64,000 nt of DNA from assembly GCA_022601195.1 (NCBI GenBank), contig JAHZIX010000022.1, positions 124,001 to 188,000 on the forward strand, read 5' to 3'. The notes below the pieces were generated by a model. It was not told where the DNA came from, did not search any database, and saw only the letters and a list, made by a program, of their open reading frames with translations. Shown here piece by piece: positions 1 to 12,500 of the stretch. The position numbers and the translations under genes were made by a program. Source of the stretch: Deltaproteobacteria bacterium. GTDB lineage: Bacteria; Acidobacteriota; Thermoanaerobaculia; Multivoradales; JAHZIX01. How positions within the stretch are numbered: position 1 is the first letter of the stretch; each line of letters opens with the position of its first letter.

Positions 1-3000
1 ACGGCCCCTCCGGTTGCAGCGACCGGACCTGCTTCACATAGGCCTCGGCCATTTCCTCGACGTTGTTCCGAGCTGGCCCATCGCCAGAAAGGCCCTGGGA
101 TTCCAAGCCGTAGAAGGGTTGCTCCGGGGGAAGCTGCCGGGTCAGCTCGACGAAGGGAAGCACTCCACCGCCAGCTCCGTGGATGAAAAATAGAGCAGGA
201 CGAGAAGCAGAATCGCCTTCTGACGACAAAGACTGGGAAAGGTACGGGGCCGAACCAGATCGTTGGTGAGGAGATCCGGTGCCCCCTTCCATGGCCGCGG
301 CCAAGGCAGCCACCGTGGGAGACTGAAAAAGGGTCGACATCGGTAGCGCCACTCCCATCCGTGCCTCCAGACGAGCAAAGAGGCGCACCGTGAGCAGGGA
401 ATGCCCCCCGAGGGTAAAGAAGCTATCTTCGACCCCGAAGTCCTGGCGCTCCAACAGCTCAGACCACAAATTCCACAGCTGCTGCTCCAGCTCGCTTCTG
501 GGCTCCACCGAGACGGTGGCAACCGCAGAGTCCGGTTGGTCTTCTGAACGTTCCATCAAAGCTCTGCGATCCACTTTGCCGTTGGCGGACAAGGGCAGGG
601 TATCCAGATAGAAGAAGCGATTGGGGACCATATACTCGGGAATCTGCTGACCGAGAGCTCGGCGGTGTTGCTCGGCTAGGTTTGCGGAGTCCTCAGCATG
701 GCGGTCAGCGAGGACTACGAAAGCCGCTAGCTGCTGCCCCGACTGAAGCCCTTGGCGCACCACCACCGCTGCCTGCTCGACTTCCGGCAAGTCCCGCAGG
801 GCAGCCTCGATCTCACCTAACTCGATGCGGAAACCGCGCACCTTCACCTGGTGGTCTCCCCGGCCCAGGTATTCCAAATCCCCCGTCGAGCGCCACCGGA
901 CAAGATCTCCGGTGCGGTAGAGACGCGCTCCCGGTCGATCGCTGAATGGGTCGGGAAGGAAGCTGGATGCGGTGAGCCCCGGGCGGTCCAGGTAGCCACG
1001 GGCTAGGCCGTCACCGCCCAGCAATAGCTCGCCGGGAACTCCCACCGAACGCTCACCGAGGTCCCCGTCGACCACGTAAGCCTGGGAATTGGCTACGGCA
1101 CGACCGATGAGGGGTTTGGAGGTTCCATCCGCCGAAGCCCAAGTGGAATAGGTGGTGTCTTCCGAGGGGCCATAGAGGTTGAGTACCCGCAGGCCCGCCG
1201 GGCCCGTCTCCAGAATGTCTTCCACCAAGGTCTGGGGCAGAGCCTCCCCGGCCAGATTGACGGTGCGGAGATTGGGCGGCAAGCTGCCGTGTGCCACCAA
1301 CTCCGCCATCGCCGAAGGGACGGTGTTGATGACGGTAACCTGGTTCGCTGCCGGTAGCTTCGGCAATTGAAGGGCGTTGTCCGCCAGAATGACCGACCCT
1401 CCCCAGCTCAAGGGGACGAAGAGCTCCCACACGGAAAGGTCGAAATTGAGGGAAGTCGAGGCCAAGACTCCGGCGAGATCCTGGGGCGGAAACTCCTGCT
1501 GCGCCCACTCCAACAAGGCCACGGCGCTGCGGTGTTCGATAGCCACCCCTTTGGGCCTTCCCGTGGAACCGGAGGTGTAGATCAGGTAGGCCAGATTGCT
1601 GGATGTGCTCTGCGGCTCGAGAACAGCATTGGGTTGAGCCGGGTCGCGCTCAGCCCCCACACCGAGGGAGCCAGCACCGGAAGAGCCAGCACCAAGAACC
1701 CAGTCATCCATCACGAAACGGCGATCCCCGAGGCCTGGGAAACGCTCCATGAGGGTCCGTTCCGTCACCAACACCGATAACCTCGAATCCTCGATCAGGA
1801 AATTCAATCGCTCCACCGGGTAGGTCGGATCCAAGGGTACGTAAGCCCCCCCGGCTTCGAGAACGGCCAGAACCGCTACGGGAAGCTCGAGAGTACGGCT
1901 CAAACACAGCCCCACTCGAACTTCCGGACCGACTCCTCGGTGGCGCAGCTCCGCGGCTAGGGCGTTTGCCCGGATACCCAGCTCAGCGTAGGTCAAGGAC
2001 TCTTCTCCCGCGACTACAGCAACCGCATCGGGGGTACGTTGAATCTGTGCCCTCACCATGCCGTGGAGAGTTTTGCCGGGAGAGAGCTCCAAGCGCCCAT
2101 CGTTCCATTCGACTCGTACCTGCTGCTGCTCCCCTCGGGTCAGCAGGCACAATGTCCCTAGCTGCCGCTGCGGATCTTCAGTCACCGCCTCCAACAAGAT
2201 CTCGAAATGCTTCAGCAGACGCCCCATGGTGGTCCCGTCAAAGAGGTCGACACTGTAGATCAGGGACAGATCCAGGCCCGTTTCGCTCGGTGACGCATTG
2301 AGAGCGAGATCGAAGGCCGTAGCCCCTCCCCCCAACGCCACGGTATTGACTTCGAGACCCGGCAATCCCAAGGTTTCCTGGCGGGTGTTTTGGAGTGCGA
2401 AGAGTGTCTGAAAGAGAGGTTCTCGAGACAGATCCCTCTCCGGCTGAAGCTCCTCTACCAGGCGCTCCAGGGGAAGGTCCTGGTGAGCAAAAGCTCCCAA
2501 CACAGTATCTCGAACCTGGTCCAGGAGTTGGCGTATTTGGGTTTTCGGGGCGAGCTCCACCGGCAGCGCCAGAGTGTTGACGAAGAAGCCGATGAGCCCT
2601 TCCAACTCGGTGCGGCTGCGACCGGCGGAAGGAGAACCGATGATCACTCGCCGCTGACCGCTATGCCGACCCAATAGGACGGCGTAGGCCGACAGCAAGG
2701 TCATGAAAAGGGTGCTGGTCCCTGCCCCTGTGGTCCCTGCTCCTGTAGCTAGCCCTTGTAGTCGGTCGTACAACCGTGCCGAAAGGCGAAGGTGTTGGCC
2801 CTTCGCTCTACCGCTCAGCACCGCAGGCCGAGGCCTATCTGTAGGGAGAGCCAGGGGCTCCGGCGAGACACCCAATTTCTGCCGCCAGAATTGCAGATCC
2901 TGCTCCGCCGTGCCCTCCGTCAGCCAACCCCGCTGCCAAACCGCATAGTCCGCGTATTGCAGCGGTAGAGGGGGAAAATCGAGCCGGCGCCCAGCCACCA

Positions 3001-3580
3001 AAGCGGTATAGAAGACCGACAGCTCGCGAACGAAGATTCCCACAGACCAACCGTCGGAGACCGTGTGGTGCAAGGTCACCACCAAGAGCGCCTCGGTGGT
3101 ACCCAAGCGGAAGAGCCGCCAACGGTAGAGAGGGCCTCGGGCCAGGTCGAAGCCTCTCGCTGCCTCCTGCGTGGCCAGCTCCCTACCCAACTCCTGAGCC
3201 ACTGTTTCCGGCAGGGAGCTCAGATCCACTACCGGGAGCCCCATGATCTGGTCCTCGTGGACCACCTGGACCGGTTCCTCTCCCACCAAGGGAAAAGAAG
3301 TCCGCAGAGCATCGTGGCGTTCCACGATGGCGCGCAGACTTTCCTCTAGCATCGAGACCCGAAGGGTGCCCTTCAACCGAACCGCAGCGGGGAGGTTGTA
3401 GGAGCTACCACCGGGTGCCAAACGATCGATGAACCACAACCGCCGCTGGGCGAAGGACAGGGGAACAGCCCCCCCTTCGGCAGTGAAACCAGCACCGAGG
3501 TCGCCCCGGGAAGCCTCTCCGTCCACCAACTTCCGAAGCTGCGAGTCTCGAATTTCTTTGTTCTCGCCAGCCATCTCATT
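1..3580 (-). other. NRPS module 9 (C-A-PCP) plus truncated thioesterase, predicted Ala or Gly
   Basis: The C motif HHTVSDGWS lies near 3060. A-domain residues from FDLSVWELF, VINTVP, TVNLAGEAL and NLYGPSEDTTY give D-L-W-N-N-A-L-T-Y, like the DL(F/Y)NNALTYK codes I recall for small residues. The carrier Ser is near 400 (FFTLGGHSLLT). A type I thioesterase begins near 220 and runs off the edge after VRSLQPEGP, just before its nucleophile. Confidence 0.85.
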
Positions 3581-6500
3581 GGGAATGGCCATGCGCGCCC
3601 CAACGCGAGCGGTAAAGGCTTCGAGAGTGGGCGCCTCGAACAAGGCTCGCACCGAGACCTCCGCTGCGTACTCCCGACGCAACCTCGAGACCACTTGGGT
3701 GGCCAATAGAGAGTGACCACCTATGGAGAAGAAGCTGTCCGTCGCCGCCACTTCCGATAGCTCCAGGACTTCCTGCCACACCGCTGCCATACGGGCTTCC
3801 GCCGGGGTCAGGGCACGGCCTGTAGATTCCATCGTGGTCATCACCGGTTCCGGCAGGGCTCGCCGATCGACCTTACCGCCAGGGGACAGGGGCAGAGCTT
3901 CCAAGGGCATAAAGGCTGAAGGCACCATGTACTCAGGAAGGGATTCCAGGAGAAAAGACCTCAGCTCGGAAGCCAGAGGAGCTTCCCCATCGGCCCCTGC
4001 AGCCACGAAATAGGCCACCAGACGATGGCTACCGCCCCGGCCCGGACGGGTCACGACCACAGTCTCAGTCAACCGCGGGTGCTTCTCCAGCGCCTGCTCC
4101 ACTTCACCTGCCTCGACCCGAAAACCGCGGATCTTGAGCTGGGAGTCGGCCCGTCCGAAGAATTCCAACTCACCATTGGGTAGCCACCGGCCGCGGTCGC
4201 CCGTACGGTAGCTGCGCCCCCCTGGGGTGCTCCCGAACAGCCCCGCCAAGGGATCGGGAATAAAGCTCTCAGCGGTCAAGGATGGGCGATTCAGATAGCC
4301 CTGGGCCAGGCAGGCGCCGGCCAAGTACAGATCACCGGGCACCCCCACCGGAAGCGGCTTCAAAGCGGAGTCCAGAACATGGACTCGTGTGCCGTCCACC
4401 GGGCGGCCAATGGGTGGTAGGGGGGGCCACCCAATCTGTTCCGCCGCGGCCCCGGAGCGCTCCCACGCAGTCACCACATGGCCTTCCGAAGGACCGTAAT
4501 GGTTGTGCAACCGCACCGCTGGTAGCTGCTTCAGAAAGGTTTTCACCTCGGGGGTCAACCGTAACTGCTCGCCAGCGGCGACCACCTCCTGCAAGTCGGT
4601 GGGATAGACACCCTCTTCCTCCGCCGCCAGAGCCAGCTGTTGGAGGGCCACGAAGGGGAGGTAGAGTTGGTCGACCCGCTGAGCTTGCAAGTAGTAGAGC
4701 AAGGCCCGGGCATCCCTTCGAGTGTCTTCGTCAATCAACACCAGAGTGCCACCGGAGCCCCAGGTCGATGCCAGCTCCTGATAGGAAATGTCGAAAGACA
4801 GCGCTGCGAACTGCAGAGTTCGATTCTCCGAACTGGCTGGCAGGGAGATCCGCCGCTGCCAGGCCATCAGGCTGACAATGGTTCCATGGGTCATGGCAAT
4901 TCCCTTGGGCCTCCCGGTGGAGCCGGAGGTGTAGATCAAGTACGCCAGGTTGTCCCGTCCCAACTCGGGCATCCGTGGGCGCACCGGCTGGGGCTCTGAT
5001 TGGGCCACCGCATCGGGTCCTTCGCCAGCGTCCTCCCAATCGATCTCGTCCATCCAGACCACTGAGGTTGCCAGCAGCTCCTGCGGCAAGTGCCTCGCCT
5101 GGGCGCGATCTGTTACCAGCACCTCCGCTCCACTGTCTTCCGTCATCAAGACCAATCGTTCCAAGGGATAGGCCGGATCTAGAGAGAGAACCACTCCTCC
5201 GGCCTTGAAGGTTCCCAGCACCGCAGCGACCATGGAAGGGGTGCGGCCAAGGCAGATAGCGACCCCCGTGTCCGGCTTCACGCCGCCCTCCATGAGTTGG
5301 TGAGCCAGGGCATCGGACCAACGGTCCAGCTCTCCGTAGGTCAAAGTTTCGCCGTCGGCTCCTTCCACCGCCACCGAGTCCCGGCGGAGGCGTGCCGATC
5401 GATCGAAAAGACCATGGATCGTGTCAGCAGTGAGTCCCGTGGACGGCGGAGCAGCGACCGACGCATTCCACTCCAGAGTTACCTGGGCTCGCTGGGCCGG
5501 GGAGAGCCAGTCGTGTTGATCGATGGGGACGGTCGGAGACGACACCAAACCGCTCAACTGTCGAAGCCAGAGGTCATGGAACCGCTCGATGGTAGTGCGG
5601 TCGAAAAGGGCCGTGTTGTATTCGAACTCGCAGGCCAGCCCATGGGAGCCCTGACTCACGAAGAGAGTTAAATCGAATTTGGCGGTCGTTCTAGGAACCT
5701 CCACAGGGTTGAGGGTCAAGCCCGGCAATTCCAAGCTCTCTTGGGCGGTGTTGAAGACCACCAACATCACTTGAAAGAGGGGGGTCCGGGAGAGGTCCCG
5801 GTTGGGCTCCAGGTCCTCTACTAGGCGTTCGAAGGGGAGGTCCTGGTGAGCATGGGCGGACAGAGTCACCCCTTTCACTCGGGCCAAAAGGGATTCAAAA
5901 CTCTCGCCGGGCTGCACATCCGTTTGCAGCACCAGGGTATTGGCGAAGAACCCGATCAAATCTTCCAGCTCTCTTCGGCCCCGGTTGGCGACGGGAGAAC
6001 CCACAGCGATGCTCTCTTGGCTGGTCAGGCGAAACAGCCAGGCCTGGAAGGCGGCCAGGATCGTCATGAAGAGGGTGGCCCCTTGGTGTTGGCAGAACCC
6101 GTTCACCGCCTGGCCCAGTTCCGGGGGAACCAAGAAGTAGCGAGCAGCGCCGTCGGTGTTGGCTACCGCCGGGCGGGGGCGGTCGGTGGGCAACTCGAGG
6201 GGTTTGACCGAGCTTCCCAGCTGTCGGCGCCAGAAACTCAATTGCCGCTCCAGATCCTTCCCTGCCATCCAGCGACGCTGCCAGTGGGCATAGTCGGCAT
6301 ATTGCACCGGCAGGGGCTCGAGGGGTGAAGGGAGTCCCTGGGAGAAGGCTCCGTAGAGGACCATCAGCTCCCGAATGAACACCCCGTCGGACCAGCCATC
6401 GGTGGCAATGTGGTGCAAGGTCAGAACCAGCAAATGCTCTTCGGTACCGAAGCGCAGCAGATTGGAATGGACCAAGGGCCCCTGAGCCAGATCGAAGGGC

Positions 6501-9500
6501 GAACCGATAGACAAAGCAGCTAGGCGTTCCGCCTCCCCTTCCCGGGCTCTGACATCCAAACCGCTCAGATCCGTCGCTGGTAGTAATCCCGACGATCCTG
6601 AGGACACCAGCGCACCGATGATCTGCACTGGTTCCCCGGATCGCTCCTCGAAAGTCGTGCGCAGCGCTTCGTGACGATTGATAATCCCGGCGAGGGCTCG
6701 CCGCAAGATGTCTACTCTCAGCTGTCCATCCAGACGGATGGCAACCGGCACATGGTAAGCGGGGCTGCCAGCCTCGAATCGATCGAGGAACCACAACCTC
6801 CATTGAGCAAACGAAAGGGGTTCAGCGCCGGTTCGAGGCTGAGCGGTGATGGGAGCGGCGAGATCTCCGGTTCCAGCCATGGCCAGGTCGATCTGAAGGG
6901 CAAAGGCATGGACCGTCGGTGCCTCGAAGAGGGTTTTCAGGGAAATCTCGACACCGAACTCCTGCCGCACTCGGGACAGCGCTCGAGTGGCCAAGAGGGA
7001 ATGGCCGCCGAGATCGAAAAAGCTGCTGTCCGAGCCGATAGCCGTGGCACCGAGCAGCCGCTGCCACTGGTTGGCAAGGAGCCTCTCCGTCGCCGTGACC
7101 AGAGGCCTGCCAATCACCGGGCCCTCCCCTTCCGGCCGAGGTAGGGCCTCCCGGTCCACCTTGCCGTTGGCGGTAAGGGGAAAAGCCTCCAGAAAGACGA
7201 TATCGGAAGGCACCATATGCCCGGGAAGGCGTCGCTCCAGGCTTGCCGAAAAGCTCTCGCGAAGCTCCTCAGCGTCTTCCGAAGAAGCCTCCTGGGTCAG
7301 CACTTCTTCGGCAAGTACCGTGTAGGCCACCAGCCGCGGCACCCCGGGAGTGTCTTCGCGAAGCATGGCGAGGCTCTGCTCCACTCCCTCCAGGGCCGCC
7401 AGGGCTGCCTCGATCTCCCCCATCTCGATGCGGAAGCCCCGCAGTTTGATCTGATGATCCCGGCGCCCCACGAACTCGAGGCGACCGTCGACCTTGAAAC
7501 GAACCAAATCCCCGGTGAGGTAGAGACGGCTTCCGCGACCGAAGGCATCCGGAACGAACCGCTCCGCCGTAAGCCCTGGCTTTCCCAAATAGCCACGCGC
7601 CAACCCGGGACCGGAGAGGCCGAGCTCCCCGGAAACCCCCACGGGTACTCCCCAACCCTCCGGATCCAAAACCTGTGCACCAGTGTTGGAGATGGGCCTG
7701 CCGATGGCCACTCCGGAGTCGCCGGGGTGCTGGTCGATCTGCTCCGTCGAGCCCACCACGGTGGTCTCCGTAGGACCATAGGCGTTGATGAGCTGCTTCG
7801 GCGGTCCGGCGGCGAGGATTCGCTGCACCTGCTGGGCATCCGCCGCTTCGCCACCGAAAACCACTGCTTCTAGAGGAGCCAGAGCTTCCGGCGCTTCCCG
7901 GGCCACCTGATTGAACAAGGCAGTGGTAAGAAGCAAGTGGGAGACGTCTTTGGCTCGCAACTCCTCGGCCAAGGCTCTCGGGGCAAGGGCGACGAGCTTT
8001 TCGATCCCCACCAGACAACCACCGTTGAGCAACGCCCCCCAGATCTCCCAAGTCAGGGCATCGAAGGAAGGGTTGGAAAGGTGGCCGACGCGATTCCCCG
8101 GCTGAAAGTGAAGATAGTTGGTATCCCGAACCAGGCGCACGATGCCTCGGTGAGTTACCACCACTCCCTTGGGCCTCCCGGTGGAACCGGAGGTGTACAT
8201 CACATAGGCCCCTTGGCGGCTGTCCACGGTGGGCAGACTCGGCCTCGGCTCATTCCTCGAGTCCACACCCGAGGCTGCCCCGGAAGCCGAGCTAGGAGTC
8301 GCCGTTGGCTCTTCCCTATCCCTCACCTCCAAGATCTGCGGGCCCCAAGTCTCTTCCTGCCCCTCCCAGGGCGGATCTTCATCTCCGAGCGGCGCCGCTT
8401 CGAATCGCAAGGCTGAAGCCGTGGTCGCTGTGGCGAAGGCCACTGCCACCGCACCGTCTTCCAGCAGGTAGGTGAGTCGTTGCCGCGGATAGGTCGGGTC
8501 CAGAGGGAGATAGGCAGCTCCCACTTTGAGGACCGCCAAAGCCGCTGCGAGCAACTGAGGAGAGCGTTCCAGGCACAGGCCCACCCGATCTTCCGGGGCG
8601 ACTCCATGCTCCAGGAGCTCGAGAGCCAGGGCGTCTGACCACCGGTCCAGATCCCGGTAGCTGTAGCTCTCCTCGCCAAACTCCGCGGCCGGCGCCTCCG
8701 GCTGCTGAGCCACCTGGGCAGCAAATAGTGCAGGTAAGCTCGCCTCTCGTGGGAAGCTGCCAAAGGTATCGTTCCACTCGACCCTCAGCTGCTGTCCCTC
8801 GACAGCGCTCAACCAAGGAAGAGACGCCAAGTTAGAGGAGGGATCCTCGACCACCGCCGCCAGCAAGCGGAGGAAGCGATCCCTCAAGCGAAGCATGGTA
8901 GTGGCGTCGAAGAGGGCCGTGGCGTACTCCAGGTTGCCACTCCAGCCTTGATTGCTGCCGAGCAGGGAAAGGGTCAAGTCGAACTTCGAAAGGGTTCCGA
9001 CCCCGGCTAGAGCCTGCATCTTCAACCCCGGCAGCTCCTGAACCTGGCCCCCCGCATCCACCACCGACAACATGACTTGAAATAGCGGCGTGCGGGACAG
9101 GTCGCGCTCCGGCGCCAATCTTTCTACCAAAAGCTCGAAAGGCAGGTCCTGATGGGCGTAGGCTCCAAGAGTCGAGTCCCGAACCCGCGCCAACAGCTCC
9201 TGGAAACTCTCTTGTTGGTCCACTCGCCCCTTGAGCACCAGAGTGTTGACAAAGAACCCGATCAAGCCTTCGATTTCGCCCTGGTTCCGGTTGGCGATAG
9301 GAGTGCCAATAGCGATCTCCGACTGACCCGACAACCGAGCCAACAAGGCTTGAAAAGCTGCTAAGGCGACCATGAAAACGGAAGCACCAAGCCTCTGCCC
9401 CACCCCTTCCATGGCTTCTCCAAGCTCCTCCGGAAGGTCGAAACCGAGATTGGCTCCTTGCATCTCCTGCACCACCGGTCTCGGTCGGTCCATGGGCAAT

Positions 9501-12500
9501 TCCAGAGGCTGAGAGACATCTCCCAAGCTCTCCTGCCAATAGTCCAGCTGTCGCTCCAGCTCATATCCCTGCAACCATTCCCTTTGCCAGATGGCGAAGT
9601 CGGCGTATTGAATCGGCAGAGGGCCTAGTGGGGAGGACCTGCCGGATACAAAGGAGCCATAGAGAGAGGAAACCTCCCCCGTAAGCACGTTCATGGACCA
9701 GGCGTCGGAAACGATGTGGTGGAGAGTGAGTAATACGCGATGATGATCTTCGCCCAGGCGTAGAGCGACGGTTCGCCAGAGGGGATCTCTGACCAGATCG
9801 AAGGGCCGGAGCCCCTCTCGGTGAGCCAACTCCGTGGCTTGCCTCCGCGCTGCCTCCTCCCCAAGCCCTTGCAGATCCACCCAGGGCAAGGGCTGGGAAG
9901 CTCGCTCACGAATGCGCTGGTAGGGCACTTCATCGTGCTCCTCGAAGGTCGTGCGTAGAGCCTCGTGGCGGCTTTGAATTTCCGTCAAACCGCGATGCAG
10001 AGCTTGCGGTACCAACTGGCCGCGGAGGCGGATGGCGGTGGGAATGTTGTAAGACGAGCTTCCGGGCTCGAAACGATCCAGAAACCACAGCCGCTGTTGG
10101 GCGAAGGAGAGGGGAATCCGATGGGGTCTTTTCTGGGGCACCAACCGCCCGACGAAGGGCTCAGCGCCTCCCTGCTCCAGCTTCCTCTGTTCGATGCGAG
10201 CCGCCTGGTCCGCCAGCCTGGGGGCTTCGAAGACATCGCGAATGGACAGGCCGACGGCAAAAGCATCCCTGACCCGGGACAAGAGCTGGGTCGCCAGCAG
10301 AGAGTGACCACCGAGGGCGAAGAACTGATCCTCTCGCCGAATACCTTCCGACAGCGACAGTACCTCCTGCCAAATCTTCGCCAACATCCGCTCGGCGGCT
10401 CCTTGGGGACTCACTCCCTGGTCCGACCGTGCCACCTCGAACACCGGCCGGCTGGCCAGCTCTCCCCGATCCACCTTACCGCTGGCGGTGGTGGGCAACT
10501 GGGGTACCGGGATGAAGAGAGCTGGGACCATGAACTCCGGCAGACGCTTCACCAGAATGCCTCTCAACTCCTCCGGGTCCGGAGGGTTCTCCGAATCTGC
10601 AGGCTCGAAGAAGGCCACCAAGCGCTCCCCCCGAACATCCTTGTGAAGCACCACGGAGGTTCGCTGAACCGAGGCCAAGCTATCCAGAAGAGCTTCGATC
10701 TCCTCCGGCTCGATTCTCAAACCCCGGAGTTGAATCTGGCGATCCAAGCGGCCGAGAAAGTCGATCGATCCGTCCGCCGGCCGCCACCGGGCGCGGTCGC
10801 CACTGGCGTAGAGGCGGTCACCGGGAGAGACCGGCCGCGGGTGGGGAATGAATCGTTCGGCGGTGAGGGCCGCCCGACCCAAATAGCCCCGGCCCAGTCC
10901 CGCGCCGCCGACCATGAGCTCCCCTGCCACTCCCAGAGGTACCGGTTCCAAATAACCATCCAAGAGGAGAATCTCGACCTTGGGCACCGGGCGCCCGAGG
11001 GACGGCCGGCCACCACCGGAAGAACACAAGCCGCGGCTCGCGGTGATGGTGGTTTCGGAGGGGCCGTAGGCATTCCACATGCGTCGCCCCGAGGCCCATA
11101 GCTGCGGCAGCTGGGCAGGCATGACATCGCCACCACACACCAAGGACCGTACCGAAGGTAGATCAGCGGCGGGCAGCTGAGCTAGAGCTGCCGGCGGAAT
11201 CTGGAGGTAGAAAATCTCCAGGCCATCGATCCGATTCACCAGCTCCTGCCCAGGCAACAGCTGGCTTTGGGGCAGTTGGCAAAGAGTGCCACCGCAGCCG
11301 AGAGCCACGGTCATCTCCTGAAGAGACACATCGAAAGACAGAGCGGCGAATTGCAGTACCCGGCCACCGGGCTTCAGTCGCAAATTCTCCCCTTCCTGGC
11401 GCACAAGATTTGCCAAGCCCCCATGAGTTAAAACACTCCCCTTGGGTCGCCCCGTGGTGCCGGAGGTGTAGATGACATAGGCCGCGTTCGAGGCCCGGAT
11501 GGGACTCCGAACTGGGATAGGAGCCTCCGCCGGTAGAACTTCCAAGGGGTTAACCCATTGCAGCGCCGAAGAACCGCTAGGGACGAAAGAGAGGCTCAAC
11601 CGAGCTGCGGTAGAAGGCATGGCGAGGAGTAGGCGGAGGCCTGAGTCCTCCACCATGTAGCGCAGGCGATCTTTCGGGTAGGCCGGATCCAGTGGCACGT
11701 AGCAGCCCCCAGCTTCGAGCACTGCCAAGAAGGCCACCACTTGTTCGGGAGACCGCTCCAAAGCGACCCCCACCAAGCTCTCCGGACCGACACCCCGATT
11801 CCGGAGCACCGCCGCGAGAGCCTTGACCCGGTCCCCAAGCTCACCGTAAGACAGCTCCTGCACCGTGCCATCTTCGCCTTCCGACAGCAAGGCTACGGCC
11901 TGGGGCACCCGCTGGACCCAAGCTTCGAACTGCTCCGGAAAGGTGCTGCCGAGGGGTTTTCCACCTTCACCAGAAGGGAGCTCCAACCTCACTTGATGGC
12001 GTTGGGCCGGGGAGAGCAAGGCGATCTGTTTCACGGGCTGCTGAGGGTTCTCCACCACGAAGCTCAGAAGCTGCTCGAGGTGCTGGAGCCAGCGCTGCGC
12101 CGTGGAGGGGTCCACGAGGTCCGAGCTGTAGCTCAGCTGGAGCCCTAGCTGCCCGGCCGCCACTTCCCCATTGAGAGTCAAGTCGAAAGTGCTCACCTCT
12201 TGGGCCGCATCCGAGGGAGTGACCGTCAACTCCGGTAATTCTAGGGTCTGCTGGCGATTGTTCTGCAGCACCAACATGACTTGGAACAGAGGAGTTCGAG
12301 AAAGATCCCGATCCGGCTCCAGCTCTTCCACCAGACGTTCGAAGGGGATGTCTTGGTGAGCGTAGGCGGCGAGGGTCTGACGACGCACCCGAGCGAGAGT
12401 TTGGAGGAAACCATCTTCACCCTCGACTTCGGTACGCACCACCAAAGTGTTGGCGAACAGGCCGATCAGCCCTTCGAGCTCGCCACGGGTTCGGTTGGCG